Origin: Algimonas ampicilliniresistens
Lineage (GTDB): Bacteria; Pseudomonadota; Alphaproteobacteria; Caulobacterales; Maricaulaceae
NCBI RefSeq assembly: GCF_030159955.1
Contig: NZ_BSNK01000001.1
Coordinates: 682,001 to 746,000 of the forward strand
Direction of reading: 5' to 3'
DNA: 64,000 nt
Shown here: piece after piece, positions 7,839-17,127 of the stretch
Position numbering within the stretch: the first letter of the stretch is position 1
Layout: each line of letters begins with the position of its first letter
The notes under the pieces: generated by a model
What the model saw: only the letters and a program-made list of their open reading frames with translations
Databases searched by the model: none
Told to the model about the DNA's origin: nothing
Program-made: the position numbers and the translations under genes

Positions 7839-8441
7839 ATGGCTTTTCACGATGTTAGTTTTCCGCTGACTTTGGCCTTTGGTGCCAGTGGTGGGCCGAC
7901 CCGCGCGGTGGATATTGTCGAATTGGCGAGCGGTCGAGAGACGCGCAATACGGCCCAAAGCCGCGCACGCCGCCGTTATAATGCTATGACGGGCGTGAAG
8001 TCTGTTGAGGACGCTCGCATGCTGTCCGACTTTTTTGAAGCGCGGTCCGGCGCGTTGCACAGTTTTCGGTTTCGTGACCCCGTCGATCATAGCTCCGGCA
8101 GTGACCAGCCGAACCTCAGCGATCAGATCATCGGCACTGGCGACGGAACGACAACGACGTTCCAGTTGGCCAAACGATATAGTGATGTCATTCGCCCGAT
8201 CACATTGCCCATTCCGGATAGCCTTCTCGTTGCCGTCAACGGCGTCTCTGTTCCGTTCTCATTGGCAGAGGGTGGGATAGTCGAAATCGATGCACCGCAG
8301 TTCGGCGCGAGTGTGACGGCTGGGTTTTTGTTTGATGTGCCTGTGCGCTTTGATACCGACTCGCTCACTCTCTCGCTCGACACGCATAGTGCGGTCTCCG
8401 TGACCGATATTCCTCTGATCGAGGTGTTCGATCATGCGTAA
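7839..8441 (+). CDS. GTA distal tail protein (DUF2460)
   Basis: A 200-residue DUF2460 protein matching RcGTA g12, which forms the ring at the lower end of the tail tube. The family opening FHDVSFPLTLAFGASGGP, the ALHSFRFRDPVDH segment and the GTTTTFQLAKRY block are clear. AGAGGA lies upstream of the ATG at 7839. It overlaps the hub gene by 8 bases. Confidence 0.9.
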   Translation: MAFHDVSFPLTLAFGASGGPTRAVDIVELASGRETRNTAQSRARRRYNAMTGVKSVEDARMLSDFFEARSGALHSFRFRDPVDHSSGSDQPNLSDQIIGTGDGTTTTFQLAKRYSDVIRPITLPIPDSLLVAVNGVSVPFSLAEGGIVEIDAPQFGASVTAGFLFDVPVRFDTDSLTLSLDTHSAVSVTDIPLIEVFDHA

Positions 8442-9069
8442 CCTATCACCGGAGTTGGAAGCGCATCTAGCCAGCGGCACGACGACCCTATGTCTATTAT
8501 TCATTCTAACGCTTGCCGATACACGACGCTTTGCTTTCACGGATCATGATTGTGCGTTGGATTTTGAGGGTCTGACGGCGCGTCCAATGCAAGCGGCTGA
8601 GACGGAACAACGCGCCGGGTTCGACGCTGATTCCGGCGCGCTCAAGACTGTTTTCGATGTAGATTTGTCACGAGATGATCTCCTGTCTGGAGCGCTGGAT
8701 GGGGCGATGCTTGCTGAGCACTGCGTCAACTGGGCAGACCCCTCACAATCCATGCTTATTACGACTGGGCGCATCGGTGCGGTCACGGTGAGTGGTGACG
8801 GGTTTGAGGCTGACTGGCTGGGTCAGTCCACGCTTCTAGATCGCTCCACTGGACGGGTCTTCTCACGACGTTGCGATGCGGAATATGGAGACGCACGTTG
8901 CGGGCTGACGGCTCAATTGGGCCAAAGCTGCGCGGGAACACTGGACGCCTGCAAGGGGCTTGGAAATACGCTCAACTATAGAGGTTTTCCATATTTGCTC
9001 GGCGATGATGTCCTGCAAAAGGGCGTTCACCTTACGCCGACCCGCGACGGTGGCTCCCGCTATGCGTGA
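8434..9069 (+). CDS. GTA tail hub protein (DUF2163) with a four-cysteine C-terminal motif
   Basis: A 211-residue baseplate hub protein corresponding to RcGTA g13. The N-terminal DUF2163 part includes FTDHDCALDFEGLTARP. The C-terminal part has four cysteines at residues 147, 156, 166 and 173 (RRCDAEYGDARCG, SCAGTLDACKG). In lambda gpL and the RcGTA hub, such cysteines hold an iron-sulfur cluster, so the same is likely here. Overlaps of 8 bases with both neighbours. Confidence 0.87.
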   Translation: MRNLSPELEAHLASGTTTLCLLFILTLADTRRFAFTDHDCALDFEGLTARPMQAAETEQRAGFDADSGALKTVFDVDLSRDDLLSGALDGAMLAEHCVNWADPSQSMLITTGRIGAVTVSGDGFEADWLGQSTLLDRSTGRVFSRRCDAEYGDARCGLTAQLGQSCAGTLDACKGLGNTLNYRGFPYLLGDDVLQKGVHLTPTRDGGSRYA

Positions 9070-9496
9070 GAACGTGTTGGCCGTCGCGCGCGACTGGCTC
9101 GATACACCCTATCAGCATCAAGCCTCCGTTCAGGGTGCGGGCTGTGATTGTCTTGGTTTGATCCGGGGCATTTGGCGCAAGCTCTATGGCGCAGAGCCTG
9201 AAAAGCCACCCAATTACACGCCGGATTGGGCCGAAGCGCAGGGCGAGGAAACTCTGCTTCACGCAGCCCGCCGCTGGCTACTGCTGACCGCCGATCCGCA
9301 GCCCGGCGATGTTCTGCTGTTTCGGATGAATGCGGGCAGCCCGTGCAAACATGTTGGCATCCTCGCACCCGAGGACAGGCTGATCCACGCCTATTGGGGT
9401 CGGGCTGTGGTGGAGAGCTGGCTTCATCCCTTCTGGGCGCGGCGGATCGCCTTCGCCTTTTCCTTTCCACCGCTTCCGACTGAGGATCCGTCATGA
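9062..9496 (+). CDS. GTA NlpC/P60 cell-wall peptidase
   Basis: A 144-residue tail-associated peptidase (RcGTA g14) expected to cut peptidoglycan peptides during DNA entry. The catalytic set is C30 in GCDCLGL, H97 in CKHVGIL and H109 in LIHAYWG. The frame is open from 8960, but ATG 9062, overlapping the hub stop by 8 bases, gives the standard start RENVLAVARDWLDTPY. It ends in an ATGA overlap with the tail-tip gene. Confidence 0.92.
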   Translation: MRENVLAVARDWLDTPYQHQASVQGAGCDCLGLIRGIWRKLYGAEPEKPPNYTPDWAEAQGEETLLHAARRWLLLTADPQPGDVLLFRMNAGSPCKHVGILAPEDRLIHAYWGRAVVESWLHPFWARRIAFAFSFPPLPTEDPS

Positions 9497-12400
9497 CGAC
9501 TCTGGCCATTCAAGGCATTGGTGCCTTCGCGCGCGGCGGTGTCAAAGCTCTCACCAGCCTCGCTCTATCCACTGCGACCAGCGTGATTACGCGCGCACTC
9601 GATGATCGGGTCTTTGAAGGGCCGCGATTGGACAGCTTCCATTTGCAAACCTCACGCGACGGCGCCCCAATGCCGCGCGTCTTTGGACGGATTCGGTTGG
9701 CCGGACAGGTTATCTGGGCCAGTCAGGTCCGCGAACAATTCAGCGAGGCACAGGTCGGCGGAAAAGGCGGTGGGCCAACAAGGCGGGACTATAGTTATTC
9801 CATCAGCTTCGCCGTTGGCCTGTGCGAAGGTGAAATTCTTGGGGTAGACCGCATTTGGGTCAATGGCGAAGTCCTGCAACGGGTTGGACTGACCGTGCGC
9901 GTGCATACAGGCTCAGACTTACAGGTGCCGGACCCGGTGATCGCTGCCACCGAACCCGGCGACGTGCCAGCTTTTCGCGGCACAGCTTATATCCTGTTCG
10001 AAGATTTCCCGCTGGATGATTATGGGTCAAGGCTGCCGATCATCAATGCGGAAGTTGTTCGCGGCATAAGGCGCGGCGACCGGATGGAAGATTTAATTCA
10101 ATCCGTGAATTTGATGCCAGGGACCGGGGAGTTCGCCCTGTCGCCAACCATCGTCGAGGACACGCCATCAGTTGGTGTGACCACCCCGGCAAACATGAAC
10201 AGTTTCTCAGGCCAAGCAGACTTGCTGACATCGCTCGATCAGCTGCAAGCCGAACTTCCAAACTGCAAACATATCAACATCATCTGCTCTTGGTTCGGGA
10301 CCTCCATCAATGCGGGGACCTGCTTGGTCCAGCCCGGTGTGGAGCGTACCAGCCGAAGGCTGCAAGACGTCGAATGGCGTGTGGCCGGGGAGGACCGCAG
10401 CTCCGCCTATATCGTTAGCGCTGACGCAGAAGGGCGTCCCAACTATGGCGGCACGCCGAGCGATGAGAGCCTAATCGCTTGCATCAGGGAATTGAAGCAG
10501 CGTGGATTTGCGGTGACGCTCTATCCGTTTCTGCTAATGGACACGCCCGGCTTCCCGTGGCGTGGATGGATCGCGCCGACCTCTGCCGCTGATGTTGACG
10601 CGTTTTTTGGGACTGACGAGGATTTCCGATTTCGTCATCATATCCTGCATCATGCGCGTCTTTCCGTAGATGCAGGTGGGGTCGATGCCATCGTGATTGG
10701 GTCGGAGTTGAAAGCGTTGATGGCGTTTCGAGAAGAGACTGATTTCCCAGCCGTTGAGGCGATGCGTCAGCTCTCAAGTGACACACGTGCTATCGTCGGC
10801 ACGGGGACAAAGATCACGTACGCGGCGGACTGGTCGGACTATTTCGGGCTGCAGGATGGCGGCGATGTGGACTATCATCTCGATCCGCTCTGGGCGGATG
10901 AAAATATCGATGCTGTTGGCATCGACGCCTACTTCCCGCTCGCTGATTGGCGCGACGGGGTGCCGATAGACGCGACCGATGGACATAATGGTCATGATCT
11001 CGACTATCTCCTCTCCAACGTGGAAGGGGGCGAGGGGTACGATTGGTACTATGCCAGTCCAGCCGACCGAGATATCCAGCTACGAACGCCGATTGATGAT
11101 CCGGTCTATCGTTTCAAAGATATGCGTAACTGGTGGCGCACGCCGCACATCAACCGCAAGAACGGGCTGCTTACGACGCAGAGCCCGTGGCAGCCAAAAT
11201 CCAAACCGATCTGGTTGCTAGAAATTGGATGCCCCGCCATTGATAAGGGTGCGAACCAGCCCAATGTTTTTTATGATGAAAAATCATCTGAATCGGCGCT
11301 GCCATATTATTCCGATGGAACGCGCGATGATCTGATCCAAAGGCGCTATATTGAAGCGCTTTTGGGCCATTATCAGGCGACCAATCAGCCGGGTTTTCTC
11401 GATTTGTCTCGGGCCTCCGTCTGGACATGGGATGCGCGGCCCTATCCGGACTTTCCGGCGCGGACTGATGTGTGGTCGGATGGTGACAATTGGATGCGGG
11501 GGCATTGGTTGAACGGACGCACCGGTCTGTTGCCTGTCGCCGATGTCATCGAAGAGTTGGCCCGCGATAGCGGGCTGACCGCGATTGACGTGTCGGGTGT
11601 ATCCGGCGTGCTTCCGGGCTACCGATTGGACCGCCCCATGAGTGCTCGTGCTGCGCTGGCTCCGTTGCTGCAACTCTTCGATATCGACATGCATGAAAAG
11701 GGCGGGGATGTTGTCTTTACCCTTGGTGGTCCACAGGCTCTGTCATTAAATGAGGCTGATCTTGTCCGGGGGCCGGCGCGTCGCGTGCGCTCAGATCCAG
11801 AAGGTCGGATCAAGGATGTCCGGCTGACCTATATTGATGCGGCCCGTGATTATCAGCTTGGCGCCGCATCGGCCCGGCAACTGGATGCTGAATCGGTCGC
11901 CATAGCTGATCTCGCCGTCCCGGCTGCGCTGGATGAAGGCTTCGCGCGGTTTGTCGCCCGGCGGGAACTGGACGCTGCCCACGCGGGGCAGGAAGGTTTG
12001 CGCCTGTCTTTGCCGCTGAATACCGGCTTACGGCTCGAACTGGGTGACCGCTTCAGCTATGACAACACCAGCTGGGTCACGCAGTCATTGGAGATTGGAT
12101 CACAGGTCGATGTGACCGCGCTCAGGGATAGGGGCGGTGCTAGAGCATGGGTGGCGGGGTCGACACCTGGCACTCCCTTTGCACCTGATTATGCGGGTGC
12201 CGCGCAATTACTGGCTTTCGATTTGCCGGGCAGGGACGGTATTAGTGTGGGTGCGCTGATTGACCCGTATGAACCGGTTACAGTGCAAGTGGATGGCTCT
12301 GAAGCGACGCTCAATGCGCCTTTAAGGATCGGTGCCACGTTGACGGATTTTCCATCCGGTTCCGTTCTTCTTTACGACCAGAGGTCAACAGTCGACGTGT

Positions 12401-13011
12401 TGTTCGGAAATCTGACACTGAGTGGTACGACGGACGAGGGGTTGCTTGCAGGGGCCAACCGCTTCGCCGTGGAAACCGCAACGGGGTGGGAGGTATTTGC
12501 AGCGCGGGATACCGAATTGATCGCCCCGCAGACCTATCGCTTATCTCATTTCTTGCGCGGCCTTGAGGGTAGCGAGCCTTTCATGGCTGAGGTTGTTTTG
12601 TCTGGCGCGAGAGTTCTGTGGCTTGGAACGGGATTGATCAGCCTGCCAATATCCTCTGATCATCGGGGCAGTGTGGTAAGCGTAACGGGTCAGACCATTC
12701 GACGGGAGGCCCGAGACGGTGAAGTCATTTGGAATGACTTAGCGGGGCTTCCATTATCCCCTGTGCATTTGCGTTGGGACGGAACGAGCTTGGCCTGGAT
12801 CGGGCGCGATCGAAGTTTTTCGGAATGGACGGAAGACGAGTCTAGCCTGCAATACCGCCTGCGTATTACGCGGTCGGGTGAGGTGCAGACCGTCGATACG
12901 GCTTTGACCGAACTGGCTTTGCAGCCATTTGATCAGGTCGAGATCGTTCAACTTACGCCCGATGGTCGCGAGAGTCTTTTGTCAGCAGCGTTGAATGTAG
13001 CGGGCGCATGA
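9493..13011 (+). CDS. GTA tail-tip megatron with TIM-barrel domain (host recognition)
   Basis: A 1172-residue tail tip corresponding to RcGTA g15, which contacts the recipient surface. Order: an N-terminal hub-like part (GLCEGEILGVDRIWVNGE); a GTA TIM-barrel-like domain at about residues 240-640, with strand-end glutamates near residues 400 (IVIGSELKAL) and 576 (WLLEIGCPA); a phage tip J-like segment (LPGYRLDRPMSARAALAPLL); and a beta-rich Rcc01698-like C-terminus (HFLRGLEGSEPFMAEV). The glutamate pair resembles that of retaining glycoside hydrolases, but activity is unproven. It is the last gene of the structural cluster. Confidence 0.93.
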   Translation: MTTLAIQGIGAFARGGVKALTSLALSTATSVITRALDDRVFEGPRLDSFHLQTSRDGAPMPRVFGRIRLAGQVIWASQVREQFSEAQVGGKGGGPTRRDYSYSISFAVGLCEGEILGVDRIWVNGEVLQRVGLTVRVHTGSDLQVPDPVIAATEPGDVPAFRGTAYILFEDFPLDDYGSRLPIINAEVVRGIRRGDRMEDLIQSVNLMPGTGEFALSPTIVEDTPSVGVTTPANMNSFSGQADLLTSLDQLQAELPNCKHINIICSWFGTSINAGTCLVQPGVERTSRRLQDVEWRVAGEDRSSAYIVSADAEGRPNYGGTPSDESLIACIRELKQRGFAVTLYPFLLMDTPGFPWRGWIAPTSAADVDAFFGTDEDFRFRHHILHHARLSVDAGGVDAIVIGSELKALMAFREETDFPAVEAMRQLSSDTRAIVGTGTKITYAADWSDYFGLQDGGDVDYHLDPLWADENIDAVGIDAYFPLADWRDGVPIDATDGHNGHDLDYLLSNVEGGEGYDWYYASPADRDIQLRTPIDDPVYRFKDMRNWWRTPHINRKNGLLTTQSPWQPKSKPIWLLEIGCPAIDKGANQPNVFYDEKSSESALPYYSDGTRDDLIQRRYIEALLGHYQATNQPGFLDLSRASVWTWDARPYPDFPARTDVWSDGDNWMRGHWLNGRTGLLPVADVIEELARDSGLTAIDVSGVSGVLPGYRLDRPMSARAALAPLLQLFDIDMHEKGGDVVFTLGGPQALSLNEADLVRGPARRVRSDPEGRIKDVRLTYIDAARDYQLGAASARQLDAESVAIADLAVPAALDEGFARFVARRELDAAHAGQEGLRLSLPLNTGLRLELGDRFSYDNTSWVTQSLEIGSQVDVTALRDRGGARAWVAGSTPGTPFAPDYAGAAQLLAFDLPGRDGISVGALIDPYEPVTVQVDGSEATLNAPLRIGATLTDFPSGSVLLYDQRSTVDVLFGNLTLSGTTDEGLLAGANRFAVETATGWEVFAARDTELIAPQTYRLSHFLRGLEGSEPFMAEVVLSGARVLWLGTGLISLPISSDHRGSVVSVTGQTIRREARDGEVIWNDLAGLPLSPVHLRWDGTSLAWIGRDRSFSEWTEDESSLQYRLRITRSGEVQTVDTALTELALQPFDQVEIVQLTPDGRESLLSAALNVAGA

Positions 13012-13025
13012 CTAAATAGTCGGTG

Positions 13026-13994
13026 ATGGCGAAGAAAAATCCATATGATTTGCTGGGTGTCCCGAAGACCGCAACGGATAAAGAAATCCGTTCGGCCTAT
13101 CGAAAGCTGGCCAAGAAACTTCATCCGGATGTGAATCCGGACGATAAAACGTCAGGCGAACGCTTCAAGGAAGTGACGGCGGCCTATAATCTTCTCTCTA
13201 ACGAAGACCTCCGTAAGCAATATGATAGCGGCGCGATCGATGAGCAGGGTCAGCAACGCAATCCGTTCGCAGGTGGATTTGGCCAGAGAGGCGGGAGTGG
13301 GCCGGGCTACGAGACTGGCTTTGGTGGTTTTGAGGGCTTTGGCGGTCGCGGCGGCGGTCAAATGGGTCAGGACGATATGACCGACCTGTTCGGGTCGCTG
13401 TTTGGTATGAATACGGGTAGTTTTGCGGGCGGTATGCGCGGCGGAACGAACCGCCCGCCCGTTCGCCGGAAAGGCGCAGACATTCAGTACACGGTGGACC
13501 TATCCCTGCCTGAAGCGCTGAAAGGCGGAATGCGCCAATTACCGAGCGGGACGAAAGTCCGCATTCCGGCCGGCATCAAAAATGGCCAGACCTTGCGTGT
13601 TCGGGGCAAGGGCGAATCAGGCAGTGGCGGCGGTCCGGCAGGCGATGCCTTGGTGAAAGTCAGCGTCCAATCTCATCCTAATCTTTCGCGAAGTGGTGAT
13701 GACCTTCAGCTCCGCCTTCCCATAAGTCTCACAGAGGCGCTGAGAGGCGGCTCTGTTCGCATTGAGATGCCGAGCGGTGCGGTGAGTCTTAAGATTGCGC
13801 CGGGATCGAATACTGGCAAGAAGATGCGGCTAAAGGGCAAGGGCGCACCCGGTAAAGGCAAGAATCGCGGCAATTTGATTGTGGAATTAGTCGTTACTCT
13901 GACGGACGCTGAACTGGCTCAGTCGGACGATCTTACCAAATCTTTGCCCGAAACAAACGGCGCTGCACTTCGTGACGGCCTGATTGGTAGTTAA
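13026..13994 (+). CDS. Class B J-domain co-chaperone (CbpA/DnaJ-like)
   Basis: A 322-residue Hsp40 that stimulates DnaK ATPase and delivers clients. The J domain covers residues 1-70 with HPD at 33-35. A Gly/Phe-rich linker (about 80-140) and two C-terminal substrate-binding beta domains follow (DLSLPEALKGG, LPISLTEALRGG). The zinc-finger CxxCxGxG repeats are absent, so this is not canonical DnaJ. GTG 13023 is an alternative start one codon earlier. It follows the GTA tail-tip gene by about 14 bases without a terminator and may be co-transcribed. Confidence 0.9.
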   Translation: MAKKNPYDLLGVPKTATDKEIRSAYRKLAKKLHPDVNPDDKTSGERFKEVTAAYNLLSNEDLRKQYDSGAIDEQGQQRNPFAGGFGQRGGSGPGYETGFGGFEGFGGRGGGQMGQDDMTDLFGSLFGMNTGSFAGGMRGGTNRPPVRRKGADIQYTVDLSLPEALKGGMRQLPSGTKVRIPAGIKNGQTLRVRGKGESGSGGGPAGDALVKVSVQSHPNLSRSGDDLQLRLPISLTEALRGGSVRIEMPSGAVSLKIAPGSNTGKKMRLKGKGAPGKGKNRGNLIVELVVTLTDAELAQSDDLTKSLPETNGAALRDGLIGS

Positions 13995-14042
13995 ACACCA
14001 TATTCAGTCTTCGTTCAGAGGGTCATGCATAGAGGGACGGCA

Positions 14043-14348
14043 ATGAAACGTATGACGCTCATAATTTCAGCCTTGATGCTTAGCCTGATCGGCACGCCGT
14101 CTTTGGCGTCGGCTCCGCAATGGATTCAAACTGATCGCGTGTCTGAGGCATCGACCGTGTCGCCTTATGACTATGCGCAGCGTCAAATTAGCGCCCGCGA
14201 GGCGAGAGCCATCGCCTTGGCGCGCGTCCCAGGCGGCGAAGTCGTCGATATTCGCCGGACCGCTGATGCTTATCGCGTTCGTATCATTGCCCGCGATGGC
14301 CGCGTTGTTGATATCGTGGTTGACGCCAATACCGGGCGCGTTCGATAG
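14043..14348 (+). CDS. Secreted PepSY-domain protein
   Basis: A 101-residue protein with a signal peptide (residues 1 to about 21, ending SLASA) and one PepSY domain (ISAREARAIALARVPGGEVVDIRR, then VVDIVVDANTGRVR). PepSY domains are often periplasmic inhibitors or sensors. AGAGGGA before ATG 14043 selects this start over 14025. It lies 44 bases before a PhoP-like regulator, and such small periplasmic proteins often modulate the adjacent kinase, as FeuN does for FeuQ in rhizobia. That link is an inference here. Confidence 0.8.
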   Translation: MKRMTLIISALMLSLIGTPSLASAPQWIQTDRVSEASTVSPYDYAQRQISAREARAIALARVPGGEVVDIRRTADAYRVRIIARDGRVVDIVVDANTGRVR

Positions 14349-14392
14349 CAACCCAACATCCCAACCTTTACAGGTAACGTGCGGAGACCCCC

Positions 14393-15070
14393 ATGCGCAT
14401 TCTCGTCGTCGAAGATGATCCCGATCTATCCCGCCAGCTTAAGCAGGTTCTGAAAGAGCAGGGCTATGCCGTTGATGTGGCGACAGATGGTGTCGAAGGG
14501 CATTTCCTCGGCGACACAGAGCCCTATGACGCCGTAGTCCTTGATCTTGGCCTGCCGCAGATTGATGGCGTCTCGGTGCTACAGAAATGGCGCGCGGATG
14601 AGCGTAAAATGCCGGTTTTGATTCTAACAGCGCGTGATCAGTGGTCTGAAAAGGTCGCCGGGTTTGATGCGGGCGCGGATGATTATCTGACCAAGCCTTT
14701 CCATACGGAAGAATTGCTGGCCCGATTGCGCGCATTGTTACGCCGGGCTGCTGGGCACACGACAGACACGATAGAACTCGGCGACCTGGTCGTTGATAAC
14801 CGTGCGGCCCGTGCGTTCGTGAACGGGATGGGAATCAAGCTGACAAGCCACGAGTTCCGGCTTTTATCTTATATGGCAGCCCATAAAGGTCGGGTAATTT
14901 CGCGTACGGAAATGGTTGAGCATATTTACGACCAAGACTTTGATCGCGACAGTAATACGATCGAAGTCTTCATCGGCCGGCTGCGTAAGAAGATTGGTAC
15001 AGACCGTATCGAAACGGTGCGCGGCCTCGGCTACCGCCTTGTTGACCCGGATGCGCCCGATCAAGCCTAA
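14393..15070 (+). CDS. OmpR/PhoP-family response regulator
   Basis: A 225-residue regulator. The receiver domain (residues 1-115) has the acidic pocket E7-D8-D9, phospho-acceptor D51 and the K in LTKPFH. The winged-helix DNA-binding domain (about 125-218) ends in the typical NTIEVFIGRLRKKIG and TVRGLGYRL. Overall it resembles PhoP/FeuP. It sits between a PepSY gene and its presumed kinase at 15101, which forms one transcription unit with it. Confidence 0.93.
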   Translation: MRILVVEDDPDLSRQLKQVLKEQGYAVDVATDGVEGHFLGDTEPYDAVVLDLGLPQIDGVSVLQKWRADERKMPVLILTARDQWSEKVAGFDAGADDYLTKPFHTEELLARLRALLRRAAGHTTDTIELGDLVVDNRAARAFVNGMGIKLTSHEFRLLSYMAAHKGRVISRTEMVEHIYDQDFDRDSNTIEVFIGRLRKKIGTDRIETVRGLGYRLVDPDAPDQA

Positions 15071-15100
15071 GCAAAATATTCGGGCAGGCGGCTAGCACGG

Positions 15101-16483
15101 ATGCCGGATACGCCCAATCCGTCACTGGTTTCACGACTGGTCCGCGCGGCGTTGCTATGGACGGCGCCCGCCTTGATCACGGGCCTGCTTCTGCTGACGT
15201 GGTTCTATCGCGACACTGTTTATACGTCCTTCGATGATCCGCTTGAATCCGCCGTTACGGCACTGATTGCGTCTGTTGAAGTTACGGAGACGGGTCAATT
15301 AACCCTGAGCCGTGAGCCTCTTGATCCGCGTTATCAGCAGGCCTTATCGGGTCGATATTGGATGATCGGCCAAGTCCAAGAGGACGGATCGATGCTGCCT
15401 TTGGTGGCTTCTCGCTCACTCTATGGCGAGTCACTGCCGATCACAGCACGAGATCGCCAGCGTTTGAGCGCAGCAACGGGCGAAGTGGTCAATATGTCCA
15501 CTTCAGGGCCTAATGAGGTCGAACCCCTGCGCATTATCGCGCGCGAAGTTCGTCTGCCGGACATGTTAGAACCTGTTATCGCTATGGCGGCAGCAGACCG
15601 TCGGTCCGCGACACGGTCCATTCAACAATTTGCTGTCATTGCTCTGCTGGTGATGGGTTTGCTGACGGCGGGGCTGTTGGCAGCGATCTACGCTCAGGTG
15701 CGTCTCGGTTTGCGACCCCTTTTTGCCTTGGCAGAACGCGTGGCGGATGTCCGCGAAGGTCGATCAACCCGATTAGAAGGGCGTTATCCGGCTGAGATTG
15801 CAGATGTAGCGAATGAACTGAACTCGCTGATTGCGCACAATCGAAATGTCGTCGAACGCGCCCAAACCCATGTCGGGAATCTTGCTCACGGACTAAAAAC
15901 ACCCATAGCGGTTTTGCAAAATGAAGCCGGGCTCGGCAGCAAAGTCGATGCGAATGTCGTCAATCGCCAGACCGAGGCCATGTCGGCGCAGGTTGACCAC
16001 CATCTGCGCCGCGCTCGCGCGGCGGCTCGGGGGCAGGCGATTGGTCTGTCCTGCGATGTCGATGACGTGATTAGCGCGCTCGCCCGAACTCTACCGCGGA
16101 TTCATCGCGATAAAGACGTGATTATTGATGTGGACGGCGAAGCCGGACTGAGGTTTCGCGGCGATAAACGCGATCTGGAAGACATGGTCGGCAATTTGAT
16201 GGATAATTCGGCTAAGTGGACCCGGTCAGATGTGGAAGTTCTTCGTATTTCTGACGATACCAATCTGAAGATCACTATCGAGGATAATGGACCCGGTATT
16301 CCCGATGCAGAAGTCGAAACGGCGTTAAAACGCGGGGCACGGCTTGATGAAGCGACGCCGGGGTCCGGCCTTGGCCTGTCTATTGTTCATGATCTGGCCG
16401 AAGCCTATGGTGGCTCGCTGGAACTGTCTCGCTCTGCCCTTGGTGGATTGAAGGCGGTTTTGTCTCTGCCGCGCGCTTTTTAG
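15101..16483 (+). CDS. PhoQ-like sensor histidine kinase
   Basis: A 460-residue membrane kinase. TM1 spans about residues 17-37 and TM2 about 175-198, with a periplasmic sensor between them. A HAMP segment follows, then the phospho-histidine H263 in LAHGLKTPIAVL and an ATPase domain with the N box NLMDNSAKW, G1 EDNGPGIPD and G2 GSGLGLSIVHD. The LAHGLKTP form is typical of PhoQ-type kinases. It starts 30 bases after the regulator. The signal is not known; divalent cations or envelope stress are possible. Confidence 0.92.
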   Translation: MPDTPNPSLVSRLVRAALLWTAPALITGLLLLTWFYRDTVYTSFDDPLESAVTALIASVEVTETGQLTLSREPLDPRYQQALSGRYWMIGQVQEDGSMLPLVASRSLYGESLPITARDRQRLSAATGEVVNMSTSGPNEVEPLRIIAREVRLPDMLEPVIAMAAADRRSATRSIQQFAVIALLVMGLLTAGLLAAIYAQVRLGLRPLFALAERVADVREGRSTRLEGRYPAEIADVANELNSLIAHNRNVVERAQTHVGNLAHGLKTPIAVLQNEAGLGSKVDANVVNRQTEAMSAQVDHHLRRARAAARGQAIGLSCDVDDVISALARTLPRIHRDKDVIIDVDGEAGLRFRGDKRDLEDMVGNLMDNSAKWTRSDVEVLRISDDTNLKITIEDNGPGIPDAEVETALKRGARLDEATPGSGLGLSIVHDLAEAYGGSLELSRSALGGLKAVLSLPRAF

Positions 16484-16491
16484 GAATCTCG

Positions 16492-17112
16492 ATGACCAAC
16501 ACGCCTATAGCTTTGGAGGATCGGGACCGTGACGGAGATCGCTTGTTTTCGCCCAGCGCAGGACGCAACAAGGCCATCATTGCGGATTCGTTGAGCGCGC
16601 ATTTACCGCCATCCGCACGGGTTCTTGAGCTTGGATCCGGAACCGGAGAGCACGGTGCCGCGCTCGGTGATCTTCGGCCTGATGTGATCTGGCAATATAG
16701 CGATCCAGATCCGGGTTCTCGCCTCAGTCAAGCGGCATGGGCGCAAGATGGCTGGCCTGAACCGCTGGATATTGACCTGACGGCACCGAATTGGACTGCT
16801 GATTTGGGGGCTTTTGATACAGTTTTTTCAGCGAATATGATCCATATTGCACCGATTGAGGCCGCAAAAGGTTTGGCATCTGGCGCGGCAGCTCTGACAG
16901 ACACGGTTGTTCTCTATGGACCGTTCCTGTTCGGGCCGGAGAGCGCAGCTTCCAATCTAGACTTTGATGCGTCACTCAAACGCAGAAATCCGCATTGGGG
17001 TGTGCGCGAGTTGGATCTTGTTAAACATATCTTTGAAGATGCAGGCTTTAATAGCCTCCAAAGTTTCGGCATGCCACGCAACAACCATATTGTGAGGCTG
17101 TCAAAGCACTAG
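16492..17112 (+). CDS. DUF938 SAM-dependent methyltransferase-like protein
   Basis: A 206-residue protein of the DUF938 family with a class I methyltransferase fold. The SAM-binding glycine motif is VLELGSGTGEHG, the post-II acidic region is YSDPDPG, and the family signature FSANMIHIAP and YGPFLFG follow. The substrate is unknown. It begins 8 bases after the kinase stop and 15 bases before the HtrA start, so it is probably co-transcribed with both. Confidence 0.85.
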   Translation: MTNTPIALEDRDRDGDRLFSPSAGRNKAIIADSLSAHLPPSARVLELGSGTGEHGAALGDLRPDVIWQYSDPDPGSRLSQAAWAQDGWPEPLDIDLTAPNWTADLGAFDTVFSANMIHIAPIEAAKGLASGAAALTDTVVLYGPFLFGPESAASNLDFDASLKRRNPHWGVRELDLVKHIFEDAGFNSLQSFGMPRNNHIVRLSKH

Positions 17113-17127
17113 TCTTTGGAGCCTGCC

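Noticed and set aside
1-13011. Inducible prophage
   Set aside because: Only structural genes are present, in GTA order. No integrase, repressor, replication, holin or attachment site is visible.
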